In this document: one piece after another, positions 7,537-16,573 of the stretch
How the letters are laid out: the number at the start of each line of letters is the position of its first letter
Position numbering within the stretch: position 1 is the first letter of the stretch
Origin: Synechococcus sp. PCC 7502
GTDB lineage: Bacteria > Cyanobacteriota > Cyanobacteriia > Pseudanabaenales > Pseudanabaenaceae
NCBI RefSeq assembly: GCF_000317085.1
Contig: NC_019702.1
Location: 1,208,394 to 1,272,393 of the forward strand
Length of the DNA stretch: 64,000 nucleotides
Reading direction: 5' to 3'
Made by a program: the position numbers and the translations under genes
The notes under the pieces: generated by a model
The model's input: the letters and a program-made list of their open reading frames with translations, nothing else
What the model was told of the DNA's origin: nothing
The model's database searches: none

Positions 7537-10465
7537 AAGAAACTCCTAAAACTTGTTGTATAGAGCTTACCAATTGCTTTAGCTTAACAGGTTTAGCCAA
7601 ATAATCACTAGCTCCTGCGGTGAGACAACGCTCCCGATCATCGGGCATTGCTAGGGCTGTCAGGGCAATAATTGGTATCTTAGTTAAGTCGGGATCGAGC
7701 CGAATCAGTTTAATAGCTTCTAGTCCATCCATGACTGGCATTTGAATATCCATCAAAATTATGTCTGGATGATGGGCTTTTGCCATGGCGATCGCTTCTT
7801 TACCATTCTGAGCCAAGATCATCCGATAACCCTTGGCACTCAAATAACTAGAGACAGTTATAGTATTGGCATCATTATCATCAGCTATGAGGATCAAAGG
7901 GGATAGTTGTTTATATTCAGCGTCTGGTAAATCCGTTACTAAGTTTTTTAGGGGTTGATCAAGAGGTTGATCAGAGGCGATCGCTTTAGAAATGCTATCA
8001 GAAACTATGGGCAGATCAATCGTAAAGCAGCTACCTATGCCTAATTCACTGGTCAAACCTACCTTGCCACCATGCAACTCCACCATTTGTTTAACCAGAG
8101 CCAGTCCCAAACCTGTGCCTGTGTACTGACGATTTAAGGCACTATCAATTTGGACAAAAGGCTGAAATAACTTTTTAATATTGTCTGAAGAAATCCCAAT
8201 CCCTGTATCAGCGATCGCAAAGTGGAGCCAATTTTGCTGCTGAGAAACTTCTAAAGAAATCCGTCCACCCTCTGGCGTAAATTTCATGGCATTATTCAAC
8301 AAATTAATCAATACCTGCCGCATCCGTCGCTCATCTAGCATTTGCTCAGGTAAATCTTGGGGTACTTTAATCTCTAACTGAATTCGCTTATTCAGAGATT
8401 GCTGTTTAATAAATGCCAGACTAGATTGGCATAGGGTCGAAATATTAGTGGGAGCAAAATCTAGTTCAATCTGTCCTGATTCAATTTTAGCGACATCAAG
8501 AATATCATTAATTAACGCCAACAGGTGACTGCTACTACGTTCCACTGTTTGCAACGCTTTCATCTGCCGCTCATTTACAGAACCAAAGACTTCATCTTGC
8601 AATCCTTCGGTCATACCTAAAATGGCATTGAGGGGGGTACGAAGTTCATGGCTCATATTGGCTAAAAACTCATCCTTTAAGCGGGTGGCACGAGAGAGTT
8701 CTTGGTTAGTTAGTTGCAGTTGCATTTCCGTTTGTTTGCGATCGCTAATATCCAGAGCCGTGCCAAACAGATAACTTATTTCCCCCGCCGCATTACGTCT
8801 GGGATTACCCTGAGCAAAGATATAACCAGTGGAACCATCGCCCCTAATAATCTGTAAATCGACTTCATAGGACTCACCAAATTTAATAGCATGGGTAATT
8901 AAATCATCTAAAGTATGCCAATCAGGAGGATGAAAGTATTTACTGATCTCCTCGTAGGTAAGCTCAATTTCCTCTGGATTAAGCTTAAAGATGCGATAAA
9001 GCTCAGGTGACCATGAAACCGTTTGGGTGAACACATCAAATTCCCAACTGCCGACATGGGCAATTTTCTGAGCCTCTGCTAAATCCATTTGAGTTTTTAG
9101 TAACTTTGCCTCAGCTTGTTGGCGTTCGGTAATATCGTGGATAGATATCAAATATGCAGGTTCTTGATCCCATGTAATTGGCACAACTTGAAACTCACTT
9201 TCGCCAATTTTGCCATCATGGGAGAAATAGGTAATTTCAAATTGATTATGCACAATGTTGGGTACGCCAATAAGTATCCCCTTCAATTGCTGAACCTCTA
9301 TCCCAAAGATTCTACTCGCCGATGGATTTGCAAAAACTATACGCCCTTCTTGGTTGGCAATTAAAATTCCTTCCGAGATATTAGAAACAATCAAATCTAA
9401 GCGGTTCTCACTGTTTTGTAGGGCAGTAGTCCGTTTTACGATTTTGCTTTCTAGTTCTTGATTGAGACGCTGCAATTGCATCATTGTACTTGATTGCTGA
9501 ATGGCAATTCCAATATGCGTAGCCAAGTTTTGCAGTAGTGATATGGTTAATCCTTCCCAGTGGCGAACTTTGGCACATTCTTGTGCTGCTAATAATCCCC
9601 AAAGCTGATCGCCATTCAAGATCGGTACAACAATAATTGCTTTCACTTCAATCTGAATCAGAAAATCTCTATGACACTCAGTTAGGTTCCCTTGATAAAT
9701 ATTATCTGTGACCTGAATGCGTCCATTTTTATAAGGCTCCACCATATGCTCTTGAAAGTGTGGATCAGTGATGGTTCTGTCTAGGAGTGAACTCCATTGA
9801 GGTACAACCGATTCGGCAACAATGATGCCACTCCAGTCGGGTTCAAAACGGTAGGCAATTACTCGATCGGTTTGCAGAAACTGCCGAATTTCTTGAACTG
9901 TGGTATCGAGAATAATCTGTAAGTCTAATGAAGTTTGAATGCGATTAGCGATCGCTGTTAATAATGATTCGGATTGCATCTTTTCCCTATGATTATTGAT
10001 CTCTGTGAAATCAATAATTGGCAATAGATCATTTAAAGTAAAAAGCCCAATCGGATAATTATGCTCATCTACAAGTGGCAAATAACTAATGTGATGTTGG
10101 CGTAACAAATTCAGAGGCGTAAAAGCATCTTCAACTTCTGATTTTCGTAATGTAATCACAGGTTGAGTCATCACCTCGGCAACCTTAATTTCATTACGAA
10201 TTTCCTTACCGCCTGAGTTTATGACCATTAATCGCAATAGATCAGACTGAGTTAAAATTCCTACAATTTGAGCATCAGCAATTACCAAAACACATAAGTG
10301 ACCATTTCTAGGCGATTTTATCCTTTCTCCTGATTGCCCAGAATTATGCTCATGGGTTTGCTTAATTAACTCTAATACATCACCGAGACAAGACTCCGCA
10401 CTAATAATTAGCAGATCTTGAGCGATCGCCTGCGCTAGTATCGAGGCACTAAAGGTTTTGGTCAC
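7535..10465 (-). CDS. CBS-GAF-PAS-PAS hybrid histidine kinase, candidate cyanobacteriochrome
   Basis: A 976-residue kinase: two CBS domains (about 10-90 and 95-150), a GAF domain (about 168-325), two PAS domains (about 352-450 and 460-578), HisKA (NMSHELRTP, H606), HATPase_c and a C-terminal receiver (about 855-976, LMDIQMPVMDG). The GAF domain has the cyanobacteriochrome pattern: YRFEPDWSG, DIY-type segment NIYQGNLTECHRDFL with C264-H265, then IIVVPIL, LWGLL and IAIQQ. C264 is at the bilin-attachment position; the DXCF site reads DPHF (no second Cys). The start is GTG at 10463-10465, as no early in-frame ATG exists. No membrane segments. It diverges from kaiC2 across 151 bases, so the two may share a regulatory region. 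Confidence 0.95.
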   Translation of the reverse strand: MTKTFSASILAQAIAQDLLIISAESCLGDVLELIKQTHEHNSGQSGERIKSPRNGHLCVLVIADAQIVGILTQSDLLRLMVINSGGKEIRNEIKVAEVMTQPVITLRKSEVEDAFTPLNLLRQHHISYLPLVDEHNYPIGLFTLNDLLPIIDFTEINNHREKMQSESLLTAIANRIQTSLDLQIILDTTVQEIRQFLQTDRVIAYRFEPDWSGIIVAESVVPQWSSLLDRTITDPHFQEHMVEPYKNGRIQVTDNIYQGNLTECHRDFLIQIEVKAIIVVPILNGDQLWGLLAAQECAKVRHWEGLTISLLQNLATHIGIAIQQSSTMMQLQRLNQELESKIVKRTTALQNSENRLDLIVSNISEGILIANQEGRIVFANPSASRIFGIEVQQLKGILIGVPNIVHNQFEITYFSHDGKIGESEFQVVPITWDQEPAYLISIHDITERQQAEAKLLKTQMDLAEAQKIAHVGSWEFDVFTQTVSWSPELYRIFKLNPEEIELTYEEISKYFHPPDWHTLDDLITHAIKFGESYEVDLQIIRGDGSTGYIFAQGNPRRNAAGEISYLFGTALDISDRKQTEMQLQLTNQELSRATRLKDEFLANMSHELRTPLNAILGMTEGLQDEVFGSVNERQMKALQTVERSSSHLLALINDILDVAKIESGQIELDFAPTNISTLCQSSLAFIKQQSLNKRIQLEIKVPQDLPEQMLDERRMRQVLINLLNNAMKFTPEGGRISLEVSQQQNWLHFAIADTGIGISSDNIKKLFQPFVQIDSALNRQYTGTGLGLALVKQMVELHGGKVGLTSELGIGSCFTIDLPIVSDSISKAIASDQPLDQPLKNLVTDLPDAEYKQLSPLILIADDNDANTITVSSYLSAKGYRMILAQNGKEAIAMAKAHHPDIILMDIQMPVMDGLEAIKLIRLDPDLTKIPIIALTALAMPDDRERCLTAGASDYLAKPVKLKQLVSSIQQVLGVS

Positions 10466-10550
10466 GGGAGGTTACGAAGGTTAACTAATAGCTACCCACT
10501 TAGGCAATATCACGTCTATTATCTCTTACGACTAAAAGAGAAACATAACT

Positions 10551-10580
10551 TTGACATAATTAAGCAACAATAATTAGGAT
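10551..10580 (+). promoter_or_regulatory. Sigma-70-type promoter for kaiC2-kaiB2
   Basis: TTGACA at 10551-10556 and TAGGAT at 10575-10580 are separated by 18 bases, 37 bases before the kaiC2 ATG. The -35 box is perfect and the -10 box matches 4 of 6. It lies in the gap between divergent genes, where a promoter is expected. Confidence 0.55.
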
Positions 10581-10616
10581 AGATTCCAAGATTATGGTGA
10601 CACCAAATCGAGTTTT

Positions 10617-12314
10617 ATGCTCAAAATAATTAATAATCTCAAACCGCAATTACCCAAATGCCTGACGGGGATTCATGGACTAGATGAAATTACGGGTGGC
10701 GGACTACCACAAGGGCGACCAACTTTAGTCTGTGGTTCTGCTGGTTGTGGCAAGACCCTGCTAGGAGTTGAGTTCTTGGTACATGGAGCCGTGGATTATG
10801 GTGAAGCGGGTGTGCTAATGACCTTTGAAGAGACAGCCGAGGAAATTACCCAAAACGTGGCTTCCTTAGGATGGGAGCTTGATCAGCTAGTAACCGATGG
10901 CAAGCTCATTATTGACCATGTTTATATTAATCCTCTGGGAATAGAAGAAACAGGTGAATACGATCTTGAAGGCTTATTTATCAGACTTGGTAGTGCGATC
11001 GCCGAAATTGGAGCAAAGCGGGTAGTTCTGGATACAATTGAGGTCTTATTCGCAGGTTTGCATAATACCAATATCGTACGGGCGGAGATCAGGCGTTTAT
11101 TTGGATGGTTAAAACAACAGGGTGTAACTGCAATTATTACAGGTGAACGGGGAGAAAATACCTTAACTCGCCAGGGATTGGAAGAATATGTCTCAGATTG
11201 CGTGATTCGGCTGGAGCAGCGAACTGTTGCAGAAATTAGCACCCGTTATTTACAAATATTTAAATATCGAGGGACTAGGCATGGAGTTAATGAATACCCG
11301 TTTTTAATTGAGGAAAATGGTATTTTTGTCGCCCCGATTACCTCACTAAAGCTAGACCATGATATTTCGACAGAACAGATTTCCACAGGAATCCCTCGCC
11401 TTGATACGATGCTAGACGGTGGTGGCTATTATCGGGGCAGCAGCATTTTAGTAACGGGAATGGCAGGTACAGGTAAAACTACCTTAGCTGGTTATTTTGC
11501 CTCCTCAACTTGCGATCGCGGTGAACGCTGTTTATATTTAGCAACTGAAGAAGCTCCTCAACAAATCTTGAGAAACCAACGTTCCATTGGATTAGACTTA
11601 AACCATTATATCGACAGTGGATTACTGCGACTAGAAGCAGTCCGCCCCACTGCCTATGGATTGGAAATGCGCTTAATCAAAATCCTTGCTTGGGTAAATG
11701 AATTTCAGCCGACCGCCGTTGTCATCGATCCCATGAGTAATCTTGCGACCACTGAAACCCATAACCAAACTAAAAACTTTCTGATGCGCCTGATCGATCT
11801 GTTTAAGGCTCAACAAATTACAGTTTTTTTTACTAATCTGCTTCAGTCTGGGAATTTGGGGGAATCTATCGAAGTTAATATCTCCTCGCTCATGGATACT
11901 TGGTTAGAACTCCGTACCATAGAAACCAATGGAGAGCGTAATCGCACTTTGAGCATTCTCAAATCCCGTGGCATGAATCATTCCAACCAAGTACGGGAAT
12001 TTCTGGTCACCAGTGAAGGAGTGGAGTTGGTAGATGTTTATCTAGGGGCGCATGGTTTCCTGACGGGGACAGCCCGAGCCGCTCAACAGGCACAGGAAAA
12101 GTCAGATAAATTAAGCCAACAGCAAGAGTTTGAGCGTAAAAAACGGCGATTTGATTATCAGCAAGCATTTATCCGCGCCCAGATCGCTGCCCTTGAAGTT
12201 CAGTTAGCAACGGAACGGGAAGAATTAGATATGTCGAATCGTCAGGAGAAGGTAAATCAACAGATTTTATTTGATGATCGCGATAGTATGGCAGAACTAC
12301 GCAATGCTGACTAA
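10617..12314 (+). CDS. kaiC2: KaiC-family ATPase, KaiC2-like
   Basis: RecA-type double-domain ATPase of the circadian KaiC family, 565 residues. Domain CI has Walker A GSAGCGKT (40-47) and the catalytic pair E71-E72; CII has GMAGTGKT (281-288) and E311-E312. At the autophosphorylation site of clock KaiC (S431/T432) this protein has S423-S424 in NISSLMDTW, the Ser-Ser form I associate with KaiC2 rather than the clock Ser-Thr form. The tail after about residue 485 is a long charged, Gln-rich coiled coil (about 80 residues) in place of the short KaiA-binding tail, and there is no kaiA here. kaiB2 follows after 40 bases in the same operon. Function outside the core oscillator is probable but not shown. 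The first ATG in frame is used. Confidence 0.93.
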   Translation: MLKIINNLKPQLPKCLTGIHGLDEITGGGLPQGRPTLVCGSAGCGKTLLGVEFLVHGAVDYGEAGVLMTFEETAEEITQNVASLGWELDQLVTDGKLIIDHVYINPLGIEETGEYDLEGLFIRLGSAIAEIGAKRVVLDTIEVLFAGLHNTNIVRAEIRRLFGWLKQQGVTAIITGERGENTLTRQGLEEYVSDCVIRLEQRTVAEISTRYLQIFKYRGTRHGVNEYPFLIEENGIFVAPITSLKLDHDISTEQISTGIPRLDTMLDGGGYYRGSSILVTGMAGTGKTTLAGYFASSTCDRGERCLYLATEEAPQQILRNQRSIGLDLNHYIDSGLLRLEAVRPTAYGLEMRLIKILAWVNEFQPTAVVIDPMSNLATTETHNQTKNFLMRLIDLFKAQQITVFFTNLLQSGNLGESIEVNISSLMDTWLELRTIETNGERNRTLSILKSRGMNHSNQVREFLVTSEGVELVDVYLGAHGFLTGTARAAQQAQEKSDKLSQQQEFERKKRRFDYQQAFIRAQIAALEVQLATEREELDMSNRQEKVNQQILFDDRDSMAELRNAD

Positions 12315-12354
12315 AGTGATAGAAGCTAAATTTGAGATGGAGATAGCGAGGTAA

Positions 12355-12675
12355 ATGTCTACTAATTCACTGGATGAGCTTAATTTATCTGAACATGAAA
12401 TGTGGGAACTGCGACTATATGTGGCGGGAAAATCAGCTAAGTCACTTTTAGCGATCGCCAATTTGCAAAAAATCTGTGATGAGTTCCTAGATGGACAATA
12501 TCGGATTGAAGTAATTGATTTAATTGAGCATCCGCATATTGCCAGAAAAGATCAAATTATTGCCGTGCCAACTTTAATTAAAAAATTACCTCTACCCTTT
12601 AAACAAATTATTGGTGATTTGTCCAATCAAGAAAAGGTTTTAGTGGGACTAGAGTTAAAGAAAGTGACTAATTAG
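12355..12675 (+). CDS. kaiB2: KaiB-family thioredoxin-fold protein, KaiB2-like
   Basis: A 106-residue KaiB homologue, close to the family's usual size. It has the diagnostic strands [47 protein letters not shown] and EKVLVGLEL seen in clock KaiB. KaiB binds the CI ring of KaiC by switching fold; by analogy this one should bind the KaiC2 encoded just upstream (inference). The ATG is preceded by GAGG five bases before it. The extra N-terminal segment (about 15 residues before the first strand) is a little longer than in clock KaiB. The gene converges on a kinase gene from the other strand, with a decayed receiver fragment overlapping its stop. Confidence 0.93.
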   Translation: MSTNSLDELNLSEHEMWELRLYVAGKSAKSLLAIANLQKICDEFLDGQYRIEVIDLIEHPHIARKDQIIAVPTLIKKLPLPFKQIIGDLSNQEKVLVGLELKKVTN

Positions 12676-12749
12676 CAAATCCACAGCATTGATTTTTTAA
12701 TAAATTTGAAGATGCTTTTTAAGGTATCTAAAAATATGGGCTTAATATC
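12672..12749 (-). pseudogene. Remnant of a receiver-domain C-terminus
   Basis: Read leftward from 12749 the frame gives DIKPIFLDTLKSIFKFI followed by eight residues and a stop. This matches the end of the second receiver of the 789-residue kinase ([17 protein letters not shown]) including the receiver's conserved Lys-Pro. The DNA at 12718-12748 is visibly similar to 5588-5616. It follows directly on the stop of the 1269-residue kinase and has no start codon, so it is the tail of a deleted paralogous kinase. Confidence 0.6.
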
Positions 12750-12752
12750 CGC

Positions 12753-15700
12753 CTAAGAAACTGCTAAAACTGCTTGGATAGTGCTTACCAATTGCTTTAA
12801 CTTAACAGGTTTAGCCAAATAATCATTAGCTCCTGCGGTGAGACAACGCTCCCGATCGCCGGGCATTGTTAGGGCTGTTAAAGCAATAATATGTATATCT
12901 AATTTAAGGTCTTCACGAATGTGCTTAATTGCTTCGATGCCATCCATACCCGGCATTTGAATATCCATCAAAATTAGATCAGGGGTTTCGGTTTGCACCA
13001 GAGCGATCGCTTCTTCGCCATTTTTTGCCACAGTAATGCGATAGCCCTTTGCTTTGAGGTAACTGGTAAAGGTACTGATATTTGCCTCATTATCTTCTAC
13101 TAGCAGGATCAGGGCTTTGTTGTCTGAGGAGCTTAATTCTGAAGTGGTGGTTAATTTATCTTCTACGATCGCTTCAGGTGAGATGGCAAAATTAAGATCA
13201 TAGGGTAGATCGATTGTAAAGCGGCTTCCCACACCTAGTTCGCTAGTTAGTCCTACAGTGCCATCGTGGAGTTCGACAATACGTTTAACGAGTGCAAGCC
13301 CCAAACCAGTTCCTTCATATTGTCGATTTAAGGCACTATCAATTTGAATAAAGGGCTGAAACAGTTTTTTAATATTCTCTGGTGAAATCCCAATACCTGT
13401 ATCGATTACAGCAATGTGTAAAAATTGTGGCGATGCGGAATCTGTAGTGGATATGGGGGGAAGTTGTTTAACTTCTAGGGTGATGCGTCCTCCCTCTGGG
13501 GTGAATTTCACGGCATTGTTAAGCAGGTTGATCAACACCTGACGGATACGGCGCTCATCCACTAGCAGGTCGGGTAGATTCAGTTGGATTTTAATCTCTA
13601 GCTGGATGCCTTTTTTTAGTGCCTGTTGTTTGACGAAGGCAAGACTAGATTGACAGAGTAGAGATACAGAGCAGAGGTTACGGTCTAGTACCATCTGACC
13701 AGATTCGATTTTGGCGATATCGAGGATGTCGTTGATCAACTCCAGTAGATGATTACTGCTACGTTCTACGGTTTGTAATGCTTTGATTTGCCGCTCATTT
13801 ACAGAACCAAAGACTTGCTCTTGTAAACCTTCTGTCATGCCCAAGATCGCATTGAGAGGAGTGCGGAGTTCGTGGCTCATGTTAGCTAAAAACTCATCCT
13901 TGAGGCGGGTGGCACGGGCAAGTTCTTCGTTAATGGTTGAGAGTTCTTCATTACTGCTGGTGAGTTTTATTTCAGTTTCCCGCCTTATCAACAGTTCAGA
14001 CTGAATTTGCTGGTGTAGGCTGGCTTGTTGAATGGCGATCGCCAACTGGCTCGCAATTTGTTTCAGTAAATTAATTTCCCAGTCTTGCCACTGGCGTGGA
14101 AAATCACATTGATGAACGCTCAGAAATCCCCAGAGAGTTTGATGCTGAATAATTGGAACTACAACTGCGGCTTTGACTTGGATTTTGGCAAAGAATTCAC
14201 GCACGCTCGGTAAGACTGACTGGTTATCATTTTCGCGATCGCAAAAGGTAAATACTGCTCCTTGGACATAGTAATCGTATCTGTCTTGGGTAATAACGCT
14301 TTCAGGAAATTCGATATTGAGAATTTTGAGCCAATTTGGCAAAACAGTTTCGGTAATAGCAGACGCTGCTCCATTTGGAGCCAAACGATAGATCAACACT
14401 CGATCTGACTGTAAAACCTGACGAATTTCCTTAATAGTGTCATTAAGAATCTCTTCTAAGTTTAAAGACGATCGCACCCGTTCTATAATCAATCCTAATA
14501 GGCGTTTATGTTCGGCTTGGTGTTTTAATCTAGCTTCAGTTTGGCGGCGAGTGGTGACATCTTGAGTTATCCCTACTAAACCAATAATCTGACCTTCCGA
14601 GTCTCGCAGGGGGGCTTTGTGAGTTTCTAACCATCTCTGTTCACCATTAGGTAAGGTTAGGGTTTCCTCGATTACTAATCTGGGTTCAGCAGATTCCATA
14701 ACACGCTGATCGTCGGCACGATAGGCGATCGCTTCGGCTTCCAAAAATGAAAGATCAAAATCAGTTTTGCCAATAATTTCGGTTGTTGAGGACAAACCTA
14801 GGATTGCAGCAAGTTGCTGATTGCATCCTAAATAGACAGACTCTCGATTCTTCCAAAATAACGAGAGTGGAATAGTATCAATTATGGTTTGAATAAACTG
14901 TTGAGATTCTCGCAAAGACTTCTCAATCTGTTTGCGATCGCTAATATCACGCACAAAAAAGACTACTTCATCATGGTTGCATGGAGCAACGCGCACTTCC
15001 TCGTGACGGAGTTTGCCCTCAATCCAAACCTCTTGTTCGTAGCTCTGCACGGTTTGAGTGGCAAGGGCTTGCTGCAGAGCCGCATATTTAGTTTCTGAAT
15101 GAGTTGGGACAATATCTGCTGGCAAAGCCTCATATATACTTTTGCCCATCGCTTGATCAGGATCAACCAGATTTTTACCTTGAGGTGATGTGAGGAAATC
15201 CAAATATTGACCATCACGGTTAACTCGAAATACCAAATCGGGTAAGGCTAATAAAGTGGCACGGGCGCGTTCTTCGCTGTGTTGTAGGGCTTCTTGGATG
15301 GCTTTGCGATCGCTAATATCCATGACAATTCCAAATAATCCGATCACCTGCCCTGACGCATCCCAGATCGGTTCTGCCTTGGCAAAAGTATGCACAGAGG
15401 AACCATCGGCTCGAATAACTTGGAAGTCTGCTTCATAGGGTTCACCCTGAATTGCTCTATCTACAAAATCAGTGACACGCTTTCGTTCATCCAATGGATA
15501 ATATTGGAGCATTTCTTCATAGGTGGGTTCAGGCTGATTAGGGTCGAGACCAAAAATCTTAAAAACTTCAGCAGACCAAATCAGTTTCTGGTTTAGGAGG
15601 TCTAGGTTCCAATCACCAAGACGGGCAATCTGTTGTGCCTCCCGCAAACGGGATTCACTCCGTTGCAAAGCGGCAGTACGTCTCTCCACTCTGCGTTCAA

Positions 15701-16562
15701 GATTTTGGTTGAGTTTATGTAAGGCTGCTTCTGCCTGTTTGCGATCGCCAATATCCCGCACAATAGCCAAAACTTCTTGGTCATTAATTGCGAGTATCCT
15801 GACTTCTTCGTAAACTACACGATCCTGCTTGAGAAAGCTGTGTTCATAGACTTGCAGTTCACCTGTGGCGATCGCCTGCCCGATAATTTGTAGCTGGTTT
15901 TGGAGCAAATCTGGTGGTAGAACTTCGGAAATATGATTGACAATTGGCAGAAAATCCCCAGTTTCAATTCCTGGATTGATGTAAGCCAAGCAAGAGCCAT
16001 CTCGCTGAAGTCGTAGCAACAAATCTGGAATCGCCTCCAGCATAGTGCGATTAGTTAGTTCGCTAGCTTGTAAGGCAGCAGTCCGTTGTTTCACTTTCGC
16101 TTCTAAGTCTTTGTTGAGTTGCAAGAGGTTCATTTCGGCTTGTTTACGCACGATCTCAACTAAGGAGTCTTTGTCTAGTAGCCCCACGATGCGATCTTGA
16201 TCATCTAGGATGGGCAAATGCCGAATCCGATTCTGCTGCAATAGCTCCAAGACATTAGTGATGTCCGTAAGCGCAGATTCATGGAGAGTAGTAACTGGAT
16301 GGCTCATCACCGTCTGAATTGGCAACTGGTTTAGGGGGATGGGCTGGGTGCAAATGCGGACAATATCTCGTTCGGTCAGAATGCCAATCAAGCCTGCTCT
16401 TTCAGGTTGTATACTTTCCACCACTAGCACATAGTTTGAACCAGTTTCACCCATCATAGCGATCGCTACCATAACTGTCGTATCTGCTGTCACCACCGAA
16501 GGATTACGGTCGATCGCAGACAGTAAATCGTTGGGGATGGGGGGATTTGAAGTACTCATCAT
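12753..16562 (-). CDS. CBS-PAS4-GAF hybrid histidine kinase
   Basis: A 1269-residue soluble kinase. Order: CBS pair (about 10-140), four PAS domains (about 165-275, 305-420, 425-545 and 553-673, each ending in a D-ISDRK-type motif and joined by coiled coils), GAF (about 690-848), HisKA (NMSHELRTP, H897), HATPase_c ([31 protein letters not shown]) and a receiver (about 1150-1269, LMDIQMPGMDG). Its GAF has PRQW and IAIQQ like cyanobacteriochromes but SVREFF where the bilin Cys-His would be, so it should not attach a bilin. It starts 11 bases after the 1760-residue kinase with AGAAGAG before the ATG, so the two are co-translated. Its receiver is nearly identical at DNA level to that of the neighbour. 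Confidence 0.95.
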   Translation of the reverse strand: MMSTSNPPIPNDLLSAIDRNPSVVTADTTVMVAIAMMGETGSNYVLVVESIQPERAGLIGILTERDIVRICTQPIPLNQLPIQTVMSHPVTTLHESALTDITNVLELLQQNRIRHLPILDDQDRIVGLLDKDSLVEIVRKQAEMNLLQLNKDLEAKVKQRTAALQASELTNRTMLEAIPDLLLRLQRDGSCLAYINPGIETGDFLPIVNHISEVLPPDLLQNQLQIIGQAIATGELQVYEHSFLKQDRVVYEEVRILAINDQEVLAIVRDIGDRKQAEAALHKLNQNLERRVERRTAALQRSESRLREAQQIARLGDWNLDLLNQKLIWSAEVFKIFGLDPNQPEPTYEEMLQYYPLDERKRVTDFVDRAIQGEPYEADFQVIRADGSSVHTFAKAEPIWDASGQVIGLFGIVMDISDRKAIQEALQHSEERARATLLALPDLVFRVNRDGQYLDFLTSPQGKNLVDPDQAMGKSIYEALPADIVPTHSETKYAALQQALATQTVQSYEQEVWIEGKLRHEEVRVAPCNHDEVVFFVRDISDRKQIEKSLRESQQFIQTIIDTIPLSLFWKNRESVYLGCNQQLAAILGLSSTTEIIGKTDFDLSFLEAEAIAYRADDQRVMESAEPRLVIEETLTLPNGEQRWLETHKAPLRDSEGQIIGLVGITQDVTTRRQTEARLKHQAEHKRLLGLIIERVRSSLNLEEILNDTIKEIRQVLQSDRVLIYRLAPNGAASAITETVLPNWLKILNIEFPESVITQDRYDYYVQGAVFTFCDRENDNQSVLPSVREFFAKIQVKAAVVVPIIQHQTLWGFLSVHQCDFPRQWQDWEINLLKQIASQLAIAIQQASLHQQIQSELLIRRETEIKLTSSNEELSTINEELARATRLKDEFLANMSHELRTPLNAILGMTEGLQEQVFGSVNERQIKALQTVERSSNHLLELINDILDIAKIESGQMVLDRNLCSVSLLCQSSLAFVKQQALKKGIQLEIKIQLNLPDLLVDERRIRQVLINLLNNAVKFTPEGGRITLEVKQLPPISTTDSASPQFLHIAVIDTGIGISPENIKKLFQPFIQIDSALNRQYEGTGLGLALVKRIVELHDGTVGLTSELGVGSRFTIDLPYDLNFAISPEAIVEDKLTTTSELSSSDNKALILLVEDNEANISTFTSYLKAKGYRITVAKNGEEAIALVQTETPDLILMDIQMPGMDGIEAIKHIREDLKLDIHIIALTALTMPGDRERCLTAGANDYLAKPVKLKQLVSTIQAVLAVS

Positions 16563-16573
16563 AGATATCTCTT

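Noticed and set aside
14159-16000. Several 60-84 codon minus-strand frames inside the 1269-residue kinase gene
   Set aside because: They are out-of-frame readings of a continuous, motif-rich coding sequence.
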